DNA from: Anthopleura xanthogrammica
Taxonomy: Eukaryota; Cnidaria; Anthozoa; Actiniaria; Actiniidae
DNA length: 64,000 bases
NCBI GenBank assembly: GCA_964019055.1
Contig: OZ025213.1
Span: 5,309,292-5,373,291 of the forward strand
Direction of reading: 5' to 3'
The stretch's first letter is position 1, and the number at the start of each line of letters is the position of its first letter. The translations under genes were made by a program, and so were the position numbers. Shown here in pieces: positions 27,021 to 37,600 of this stretch. The notes below the pieces were generated by a model, which saw only the letters and a program-made list of their open reading frames with translations, ran no database searches and was not told the DNA's origin.

Positions 27021-27926
27021 GAATATTAAACAATATAAAATCAATTGCTTGGCACCGTACCTGGTGATGAGGAGGTCGTTTCCTCTGCCTGACATGACGA
27101 ACGTTCTCACTCCTAACCGCGGAGCACCCTAAAAAGTGGTAGGGCTATATAAGAGACTAGTATGACAAAAGGGAAAAAGTGTTAGGCCTATAGCCCTCCA
27201 GCTCCTCTCCTCCTCCCTGTCACTGTCTTATAACTTATCATGATCATGGAAACTTGAGTGCTGCAAAAAAAATAGCCTATTATGAATGATTGATTCCTTA
27301 TTTCTTCATATAATGACAAATAGTGCATTCACAATAGGTAAAAGGGTGGAATTTATATCAAAACTTGGACAAATTATTATCTAACCCTAACTGCTTTTTA
27401 ACGATTCAAATTAAGCCGGTGACTAGTTTGATATTATTTGGCCCGTAAAAATATAGTGAGCGTATTACAATTACACTACGTAATCATATTAGTCCATTAA
27501 TACATTTTTGCAGACTTTATTTCATAGTCCAAGTAAAATAACTGTAGCATTATTTTGAGTCACAACAATTCACTTAACATTGACAAAGAAAAAGTTGGGT
27601 CGACCGTAAAAAGAAGAAAAAAACTACTCAAAGACCTAGGGCTATATTTTTACTTAAACACTGTTTTTGTGGACTGATTGCGTGATGTATTAAGAGCGAA
27701 AGATAATCGATGACAGAGTACCTCCTGATGGTTCAGGTTTTAACTGACAGGTCAAGTACTTACAGATCATGTAATAGCAGAAGATTTGCAATAATCACTT
27801 TCGTCCTTGTTTGTTACATGGCGATCCTCTAACAGTTTGTTGGCTCCTTGTTTGTCATAAATTGCCTCTACACAAGATGTGTGGTACTTAAGTTTGCATC
27901 TGAGTAAATATACAGAAAGTCTCATT

Positions 27927-28120
27927 CAGGGGCGTAGCGAGGACCTTGAAAGTGGGAGGGCACCCAGGCACCCAGTATAAAAAAGCAAACCAAAAAACAG
28001 AAACCAAATGTTTTTCTATATTCAAACATTAATTACACTTTGCTGGACAATTAATTTCAAAACATTTGGGGGGGGGGGGGGGGGGGAGGGGGGCACGTGC
28101 CCCCCCTCGCTACGCTACTG
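27927..28120. mobile_element. hAT-type MITE with 8-bp target-site duplication
   Basis: The ends CAGGGGCGTAGCGAGG and CCTCGCTACGCTACTG are inverted repeats, and the element is flanked by perfect 8-bp direct repeats GTCTCATT (27919-27926 and 28121-28128). CAG-starting termini and an 8-bp duplication are hallmarks of the hAT superfamily. A poly-G tract of about 25 bp lies inside. There is no transposase, so it is non-autonomous. Confidence 0.88.
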
Positions 28121-28342
28121 GTCTCATTGATACTTACCGGCCATATGAAACAACGTTTATATTTTCATGCAGGTGATTGTTATGTTGTACGCTGCACACA
28201 GCAACGATGTCTTCGGGGGACCACATCTTCTGAATGTTTCAACATGTTTGGCCGGTAAAGAAACGCCGATAAATTCAATATCTTCTGAACCATCATTCGG
28301 CGCCGGATGCCGCACTTTCATCTGTAAAGAAACTTGTTTCGC

Positions 28343-28375
28343 CAGTGGCGTAGCGAGGAGGGGGGGCGGGGAGTC
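28343..28375. mobile_element. Fragment of the same hAT-type MITE
   Basis: CAGTGGCGTAGCGAGGAGG followed by a G-rich run matches the terminus of the element at 27927. No matching right end was found nearby. Confidence 0.55.
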
Positions 28376-29033
28376 GGCTGCATTTTCTCTTTCTTTCTTT
28401 TTCATCGTTTTTTACACTAGTCGATCTTTGCTTTGGTGCAGACCTTGATTTTGGCGGGAAAACCAGTTTGCTTTCTTCTGTTGTTCTTTTGCCACTTTTT
28501 CTTTCATTTTTTTTTAGAAAAATACTTCCATCTTCTTCACTTTTTTCACCAGATTCTGAGACATGGTCGTTACCGTATTCTGCAACTTTTCTTGCGTGTT
28601 TCTTTGATGGCGGTTCGCGCTTTCAAGCTAGGTTTCCATAGTCGTCAAGTCGTGAACTAATGGTTTCTTGCGAGTCCTTTCCTTGTTAGAAACTTCTGCA
28701 TTTCCTCGAGCCTTTTTTAAGCGAATAAGAATAATTTTTTTGCATTCTGTTTTTTTGGAGACTTGTTTCGGCTTACTTGCTTCAAAATAAACCTCTGTCA
28801 CATCTCCCGCTTTTAACCATGCAAGTTATCCAATCTTCTAACATTGAGGAGGGGCGTAAGATACGCATGCACCAAAGGTATAACTAAATGCCAACTGTCA
28901 GCAAAGTACTTTCATACATAAATAATCCGAAATATTCGAGGGCTGAGCTGAGTTCTACTGCCCTACGTATTTGCGCGGTAGCCACACGGAGTGATAATGA
29001 AAGCTAGAATTTTGCCCTTATTACGAAATTAAA

Positions 29034-29881
29034 CCAGAGTGAAGCTGGTGTCAGATTTTTGAGTCAGATTTTTGAGTCAGATTTTTGGATCTATTGTCAG
29101 ATTTTTTCCGGGGGGCGTTACATCAGTTGATTTACAAAGTGCTCTGTATTCTTAGCAATGTCTCGAATCTAGATAAAACCTTTACAACGCTTTAGATATA
29201 AGACAGTCCTTGAAAATGGTGGTCTTTGGACATCGAAGCAATCACTTAAAAGAAAACAAAGTGCGGTTTCAGATTTTTTGGAGCTGTGTTATCTACTATC
29301 ATGATCAACGGGACTTCGTGCCACGAATACTTTAGTAGTACTGCTTCCAAATATCAGGTTACAGCTTTTTTAATTCAACATAAATATACTTTGAACTATC
29401 TATAGTGAGAAAGAGATAACTATGTACAAACGTTGAGATAGTATACTCATCAGTTACGTTATATAGAACAAATCCACGAGCCCGTATAGAGCAGTTTTTA
29501 AGCAAGCTGGATTAACTGGGTAACAAGACACCGTAACAATGAAAATACAATATTCGATAGTTCACACGCTATTCCTTTATTAAGGTAATCTGCCAGAGGT
29601 TACCTTATTTACGGTCCTTAGCGTTATCCATATCAAAACTGAAGTACCTACACAATTATACAAGTACAAAGAAATATCCCTGGGTGCAGTCAGATTTTTT
29701 GTGTCACGCCACTAACAGAGCATATCGTTACAGCAATTATGGCTCAATTATGAAATTCTCTTCCAAGCAGATATGTTTTCAAGGATTTTTACAGCTCTAA
29801 GCAAACACCAGTTCTACGTGATATCCAAGTAAGCATTTGCTAAATAATATCTTCGCGCACAAATTCCAGCTTCACTCTTGT
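29034..29881. mobile_element. Possible non-autonomous DNA transposon, 848 bp, 10-bp direct repeats
   Basis: The ends CCAGAGTGAAGCTGG and CCAGCTTCACTCTTGT are inverted repeats over about 13 bp. They are bounded by identical 10-bp direct repeats CGAAATTAAA (29024-29033 and 29882-29891). Near the left end GAGTCAGATTTTT is repeated several times. No coding region is present. A 9-10 bp duplication would fit a Mutator-like element, but the termini are short. Confidence 0.6.
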
Positions 29882-30199
29882 CGAAATTAAAGAAATACGA
29901 TATTGTTTCGAGATCCTTTCTTTTGGGTTATAACGAACATTCTTTGACTTCCCTTAGATAAATAGCCAGTTTTAGCTCTAAGATCACGTAATGTGATTGA
30001 CAGATTATCTATATATCTCGTGACAATCGAGATCGCGATTAATTTAACTATTTAAATTTTGCATAATAATGGTTATAAATTGTTCCTATTTTAACATTTA
30101 CAATCAATGCGAAAAAAATAGTTTTAATAGCTTCGTATGTGTGTGATAAAAATATAATAAATGTTACGTATCAATAACATTCGTAATACTGCCTGAGCT

Positions 30200-30360
30200 G
30201 GGCACATCTCACTGTGATCACACAAGCTACTGGACATGACTATTATCATTTATATCACGGGTTAATCACAATCACAATCACAATCGTGATCATAGGATTA
30301 TCACACAATGTCAAAGGCGTGATCATGAAAAAAGGAGTTATTTGTGATCACAATATATTT
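30200..30360. repeat. Second GTGATCAC/AATCACAATC motif cluster
   Basis: TGTGATCACAC, repeated AATCACAATCAC, ATCGTGATCATAGG, GCGTGATCATG and TGTGATCACAA fall within about 160 bp. The vocabulary is that of the cluster at 26640-26805, and the stretch directly precedes the dispersed satellite monomers. Confidence 0.5.
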
Positions 30361-30376
30361 GTAGTGGGCCAATGGT

Positions 30377-30607
30377 CGGGCCGGTTTTGGTTAATTCTGG
30401 TTCATTTTTACACATTTTGAAAAAATTATACATTATTTATGAAGGATGCAAAATAGGTCATTTTTGGCCATTTTTGAGCAAAAAGCATTGGCTATAGTCC
30501 ACAGTTTTGGTTAATTCTGGTTCATTTTCACACCTTTTTAAAAATTATACATTATTTATGAAGGATGCAAAATAGGTCATTTTTGGCCATTTTTGAGCAA
30601 AAAGCAT
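30377..30607. repeat. Two dispersed monomers of the 119-bp satellite
   Basis: Two adjacent monomers with the same internal order as the main array (GGTTCATTTTCACACC, ATTATACATTATTTATGAAG, GGTCATTTTTGGCCATTTTT, GGCTATAGTCCACAG) sit about 10.7 kb from its right edge, in the same orientation. Confidence 0.93.
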
Positions 30608-30818
30608 TTCATACCATTTCATATGATGGATTTGATCTAACAGTGTTTTAAAACTAGAAAAGGAAGGTCTTGGTTGATTTTAGTGTGATTTATGGAATCT
30701 ATTTTGCTAGTTTTTCACTTAGTTTATTTGATTTATTAGCCAAGAAATTCAAGGACAGGTCTTTTGGAAGCCCCCCTCACACTCCCCCCCCCCCCCACCC
30801 CCCTGCTAACTCGGTAGC

Positions 30819-30870
30819 CAGGGGCGTAGTGAGGACCTAGGATCTGGGGGGGCACCTCAAGGGCGGCGGA
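30819..30870. mobile_element. hAT-type MITE terminus, degraded copy
   Basis: CAGGGGCGTAGTGAGGACC matches the 27927 element, and a poly-C run precedes it at about 30783-30803. No right terminus is evident. Confidence 0.5.
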
Positions 30871-31133
30871 AGGCCACGCAGAAAATTGGCGAAGCAAAAA
30901 AAAAGGGATGCGATAAACAAACAAAAAAACAATGGCCCCGTTAAAAAATAGCCTTGTCTCAGGGTCTCGCATAGTCTCACCTCGACACCCCTAATACATT
31001 TTGTTTGGACCCCCCCACCCACTCAAAATATAATTCCTGGATCCACCCTTGCATTAACATGGATGTCGCTGTCAAGTGGACTGCATCAACTAATTGGATC
31101 AACTGATTGGATCAATTGACGTACATTGCTTTA

Positions 31134-31428
31134 CAGTCAAAACGGCTCAAGGGTACCCCCCTAGAATCCATTAATGAATTGATTATTCGAATATTGAGTT
31201 CATTATTCACTCTGACTCCAAACTTGAAAATAAATTATCTACCTGAGTTTTGATTGGATTCTTCAACAACTGCCATGCCAAGGTCCCTTAAAATTTTAGT
31301 TGTGAAATGAATGTGAAGTTTGGAGTCTTTGAATTTTTTATGAAAACTCGGAGTGAATAATGAAATCAATATTCAAATAATGAAATCATTAATGGAGCCT
31401 AGGGGGTATGCTTTAGCTGTTTTGACTG
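31134..31428. mobile_element. Tc1/mariner-type MITE, 295 bp, TA target site
   Basis: CAGTCAAAACGGCT at the left is mirrored by AGCTGTTTTGACTG at the right, and both ends are flanked by TA. The foldback continues inward over CATTAATGAATTGATTATT and its counterpart. CAGT-starting termini with TA duplication are typical of Tc1/mariner-derived MITEs. It lies just downstream of the RanGAP1 stop codon. Confidence 0.82.
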
Positions 31429-31623
31429 TAAGCTTACACTGACTGTTGCAATACAGAGAGTTTCCATGGCAACCATGTTGTATGACAAGACAATGCAATA
31501 TTTCCATTGTAAAATAAAATCTCATCATGCAAAAATATTGCACTCTTCTTGTCCTACAACATTGCTGCCTGCCAGCAAACTTTTCTATATTGAGATAAAA
31601 TGGCAGCTTTTTACTATGCTATT

Positions 31624-34600
31624 CTATACTTGATATAAAGCTTGCAGTAAAGAATGACGTTGGGAGGAATACTGTTCAAGTACTTTAGATGGGCTGAAAA
31701 TAAAATAATCAAACTTTAGAAATTTTGCTTTGCTGTGTGTGTGTTGGGGGGGGGGGTAGTTGGGTGTGTGTGTGGGGTAGTTGCGTGTGTGTGTGTGTGG
31801 GGGGGGGTAGTTGGGTGTGTGTGTGGGGTAGTTGCGTGTGTGTGTGTGGGGGGGGGGTAGTTGGGTGTGTGTGTGGGGTAGTTGCGTGTGTGTGTGGGGA
31901 GGGGTAGTTGGGTTTGTGTGTGGGGTAGTTGCGTGTGTGTGTGGGGGGAGGGGTAGTTGGGTGTGTGTGTGGGGTAGTTGCGTGTGTGTGTGGGGGTAGT
32001 TGGGTGTGTGTGTGGGGTAGTTGCGTGTGTGTGTGGGGGGAGGGGTAGTTGGGTGTGTGTGTGGGGTAGTTGCGTGTGTGTGTGGGGGAGGGGTAGTTGG
32101 GTGTGTGTGTGGGGTAGTTGCGTGTGTGTGGGGGGGGGGGGGTAGTTGGGTGTGTGTGTGGGGTAGTTGCGTGTGTGTGTGGGGGGAGGGGTAGTTGGAT
32201 GTGTGTGTGGGGTAGTTGCGTGATTTTGATTCAGAAGGTATAGAAAGTTTGCGATAGACATAAATCAAACTATGATCACTAATACCTATGTGAGCTACTC
32301 CACAATAAGTTGGTAGGTAACTTAGTTTAGTAATGGGTTGGTGGTGACTTGGTAAGTGGTTGGTAAAAAAAGGACTATAGGAATCATAAGTTGGTAATGG
32401 TTTTGTAGAGTGTTTATGAGAAGTTGGTGTGCGTATGGTAAGAAGGTAACTCTAAAATTAGCAAGGAGTGGCAGTTTACCAGTGGCACCCTCTACAGAGT
32501 ATCTATTTATCCACTTAAATTCCAAGTAGAACTTAGAAGTTGATTTTTGCAGGGGAAGAAAACACAGAGAATCCTGAGAAAAACCCTCAAAGCACAGGAG
32601 AGAACCAAGTAACTCTACTAGTCACTTATGACACTGAGCCTGATGGGACCCAAACCTGGGTCACAAATGGTGAGAAGTGAGCATTCTCCCTGTATGGCAG
32701 CCATGCTTCCCCTGTTAGTAGGGAGTTAAACAAGCTTGCTCTTTAAGTCATATTTCTATCATTTTCAACATCTTACCGTGACATAAATACAATAAAGTAA
32801 GAAGCAAGTGACTTTGTGAAGTAGTCTTGTTTTACGGCATGTATTAGAGCACTAAGTGGTCCTGCCAGGTCTTTCACAGGCTGTATTTTATCTTCACTCT
32901 GCACAAACAAGAAATTATATTAGAAATATATTTACTGCCATTCTCAATGTTCTTCAAACTTGTTTGTCAAACGTGAAGGTGGAAGGGATAGGCTGTCAAA
33001 GAGTAACAAGGATGTTTGCCGATAATAAAACGAGTGGGAACTGCAACCTGGAACCGATTCAAATTTTATTTTATTCAGAAACAGACCCCATCACAAGAAA
33101 GAGCACATTAAAATTAGTAAGAATTGAACATTTGATCAAGTTTTGGCAAACTGAAACAAAATTAAGATATTTAAAAAACTCCTAAAAATACAGAGAATGT
33201 AAGGTGGGAACACCAAAAAAAAAAACTTTCCAGCTGAGTTGACCTTCAGAACAAACTCAAGGTCAATCAATCAGAATTGAGGATTTAACATTGTATTTTG
33301 ATTAGCATTTCCCATGATTCTGCCAATAGAACTCATGAAATTCCTTCTGTAAATTGATCGTAAATGGTTGTTAAACTCATGACGGAATTCCATCTCAATC
33401 AATGAGAGAATTCTACATTGTAATCAGTCCCTGCTCAGAAATTCCTAATGCAAATAGTTGACCCATAATTCCTGGAACCTTAATTAAATTAATTTTCCAA
33501 ACTTGGACCTAGTCCCTTGCTTGTTTTGTTACCAGTGAATATAAAGCATCATAATAAAGACCACAAACCTTAAGGAATCCTAGATAAACTAAAATAGAGT
33601 TTGCAAGGTTTCCTTCCTGAATACTGGATGATGATAATGCTGTTCCTAAAATAGCATCTGCAAGAAATTTGAACATAAAACATTTTAGGGAAATAAGAAA
33701 CAAATAAATGAAATTGAGGTGAGGATAGAACAAGAATAGAACTCTTTACCTGGGGTGTAATGTTTTCCCATGCATTGCAGATGACATGTCATTCCCTAGA
33801 GTATCATTTCTTTGTTCAAAAAAAACTTTGTTTAATGGTTGCACACGAGAAGACACAGGAATATCGATACAATTCAAACAAAGAATCTTATTCTCAAGAG
33901 AATGACACGTGGTCTGAAATGGGGAAACATTATGCCCAAGGCAAATATGCTGTTTTTGTTACCTGTACATGTGTTGAGGGCATCTGCGTCGTCCTTTACA
34001 CCAATGGACACCTAGAAGTAGCAAGATAATAAGAGTATCATTAGTAAAAACCTTTGTAATTCCTGCTAGTAATAAATTGAGTAATAATAATGAAGTTCTT
34101 TGGAATGTAGGATGGTAGTAATTTATTCCTGGTAAACAGGAAAGATTTAAGGCAGCAGCAACAAAGTCTACATGTTATATCTTATCAGGGAGGTTGTTCC
34201 AGAGTACAGGTGCAGCCATTGCAAAAGCTTACACCTTGTGCAGAGGGGGAGGGATGAAAATACATCCTTGGAGCACGTTGTCATTGAAGTGATGTTCAAT
34301 GACTGGCTAAAATTTGAAGGATGAGAAAGTTGAAACCACAATTTGCTCATCCATTCAATATAAGGGCTTCAAGGCAGCATGAGATTACATAACTGACATA
34401 TATTCTATACTTGGAAATTAATGGTATTATATCACATTATATAATTTATCTCCAAAAATTTACCTTGACAAAATGATGAGCTACTTTGTCTGCATCCCTC
34501 AAGTCATCCTACAGTTATTTAAAAAATTGAAAACAATGTCAAGTAAAGGTAATGTTTTGTTATAATATTTGAAAGGGAGTGAACTACCTTTGAGCTCTGA

Positions 34601-37600
34601 GGCACACGACCATCAGAAATTCGACTGAATAACAGGTTAGAGAATAAAAAAAAAGAAATATTTTCACTACAATTTCCAATATTATGCAGATTCTGTAGTT
34701 GTGAGTTTCCCATTGGAACTTTGGTGTCCACATAATTATAAAAATTGCAGTAATTAATGCATATAAACATCTGACATCCCAGCCGAGGATAAATAAATGG
34801 TTTACTTGCTCAAGTTTCTTATTGTGTTAAAAACAGCATAATCCCCAAGGTTCTCTGCAGGATCTGATGCTAAGCTAGCCATGTTCATATTCACCACTTT
34901 CCATACATTGGTTCACTGGTCAAAACACAAAGCATTTGATCGAGGTTTCAAGGTAGTTTTAAAGGATCATTCAAATTTGGACCTTGCAACCTAGACTGAA
35001 TGCTTTGTGTTTGGCCAGTGAAGAGATGTATGGAAAGTGGTGAATGCTCTCATTATAGTACTCTAAATGTTGAAATATTAAAAGTTATTTTTCAAGAGCT
35101 GGAGATCTGAATTACCTGTAATGCATCTTTGAGCAGTTGGACTCGTTTTTTGACTGGAAAGCATTTGAACATCTGAGCAGTTGGACTCTTGATAAAATTC
35201 TGGACATCTTCTATGCTGCATTCCTGGATCAAACACATTTGATTGATATTAAATGGCAACAAAAACAAAAAATGGATGAAAACATGAAATCATACAATAA
35301 AGTTGCTCAAGATAAAATCATATCTCCTTAACAGGTGGTTTGCAACACTTCCAAGAAAACAGGGGCCGATCCAGAAACTTGCAAGGGTGTGTCCAAAACA
35401 AAAGAAAGTGACGTTATCAATAATCATGAGCTGAGTTACTTAATTTGGAATATACTTAGACTTTTATTAGTTAAAAAAATATTTTTTTTAGTTCAGTTCA
35501 AACAACATGGCAGTGAAGGATTATAAGGTAATGACTGAGATTTTAATAGATATTTCAGGTAATCATGAACTTTTATGATCCCCCTACAGGTTTTGTTTGA
35601 CAATCACCTGACTGTTAACCATCCCCTGACTATGCATTGTCAGGGCATTGGCCAACTATTGGTGATGTGTTGACCAAGTGTTGACCAATAGTTGGGCAAT
35701 GTGCAGCAAATATATGGCTAATAGTCAGCCAATTATTTTTGAAAACACTGAATGCAGAGGATGTAATAATGTACTACAGTAACATGATATGTAAAGATTT
35801 TTCACGCTGAAATAACTTTATTTAACACCACACAAGCAAAGGTCTGAACACGGGCGCCAGAGTCACCTCCTTATTTGGATTGAAACTAACGCTTTATTTT
35901 GTTTTCAATGGTCTAATAAAGCTGCTTTGGTACTGCTGAACTTTAGCAGTGAATAACGTCTAGCTCCGATTTCAATCTCGTTAATTGAAATTGGAGCTAC
36001 AATGTAGATGTTTATTCACTACTAAAGGTCAGCAGCTTTATTAGACCGTTGAAAACAAAATAAAGCGTTAGTTTTAATCCAAACGTGGAGGTGACTCTGG
36101 CGCCCGTGGTCTGAATACATTATTTGTCAAAAGAAGAAACAATATAAACTCCATGAAATACTTTTACAGGATGTGAAATAAGAAAATAGAATTCTCTTCC
36201 TACAATGTATATCTATCTACCTGCTACTTAAAAACCATATTTAAGCTTCTGCATTTATAAATTTAATTTTAGGATCGTTACTTGCATGGCGTAGTATGAT
36301 AATGTGATCAGAGCAACTGCTTGGGTAACAGAAAATTAATTAATCATTAATTAAAACTGATTAATTAATCATAAAATTAATTAACTGCTCTCATTTGATC
36401 ATAAGCATCCTACCAAATATACTTGATAAAAAAGTAATAAAACTATGAATTTAATGTCTCTAATATTTCCACATAAATATGAGATAATTCATCGTCAGTA
36501 CTACATTTTTTGTACCTCATTATTAAATAAGAAACTAATTGTACTAGAAAATATTAAATAAGGTTAAAAAAGTGAATTCAATTCATTTCTGTAATTACAA
36601 TGCATATGTGGCTTGTCATGTAAAAGCTATAGTACTTAATAATATTAAACACACTTTCCTAAGATATTTTTATTCTTATGTACAGTATACATAGTATGTT
36701 TTAGAGTCGGCAAGTCAAACAGAAGAGTAATTAATTAACTAAGAGAAGAGTAGCAATCAATTAGTTGTTACAAGTTGAGGTTGGTAATAGTAACTATTAG
36801 CACCCCAATAGACCTGTTGACCAACTGTCAACCGATTGTTGGCAATCGATCAACTGTCGATCGTTTGTCAACCGTTTGTCGAGTGACTGTCAATCGACAG
36901 TTGAAGCAGGTGGTTTCTAACATGTTTCTAACACTGAATTTTGTGGGCAACTATAAAACATGGAATGGCAGAATCATTGGCTGAATGCCCTTGGATCCTA
37001 AAACGTGAAAAGGTGGAAAATTGCTGAGTTTCAATCAACTGATAAAAGTCTCATTGAATCTCATTATATAGAGGCTTTGCACCATCACGTGATGGCAGCC
37101 ATGACAGGAGGCAGGAACATTATGGAGTCTTCCCCCCTGGGAAACTGAATTCTTTCTCATGTAAATCATATTAGACCAGATTCAATTGTTCCTGCCTCCT
37201 GTCATGGCTGCCATCAAGTGATGGTGCAAAGCCTCTATACTCCAAATGCTGGTCAAACACTGATCGTCATGTGCTGTCAACCAGAAAAAAATTGTGATTC
37301 AGCTGATGGACATTTTGCACATGAGAAGTGAAACCAAGCAATACTACCAGAGTCACTATTATGTCCAACCTCAACTTTGAGCCACTGTTTCATGATCATT
37401 TATTAAGTGAATTCAACAAACATTGTCTGTTTACCGCCACTCATATCACTGCGATTATTTACATTTATTTAACATTCTTAAGCAACACAGAAACTCATTC
37501 TTAAATCATGAATATTTTAAAAAACTACCTACTTCTCACTTAGGCTCCTAGTTTATCTATCATAAATCAAAATTTAAAAAATGAACAATTTGTATTTCTA

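Larger units (their letters stand above)
26100..31623. other. Non-coding, repeat-rich intergenic region
   Basis: No exon could be assembled between the Ig gene promoter and the end of RanGAP1. The stretch holds an A/G-rich run (26325-26375), a (CA)n run (26990-27017), GTGATCAC clusters, several MITE-like elements, poly-G tracts and two dispersed satellite monomers, each listed separately. Confidence 0.5.

Noticed and set aside
28157..28660. Overlapping 75-93 codon frames on both strands near the hAT MITE
   Set aside because: No domain motif, no splice signals, and they overlap an element fragment and poly-G run.
31624..32268. 214- and 181-codon Pro/Thr/His-rich frames
   Set aside because: Repeat-derived. 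Only the last 23 codons (31693-31624) are a true exon of RanGAP1.
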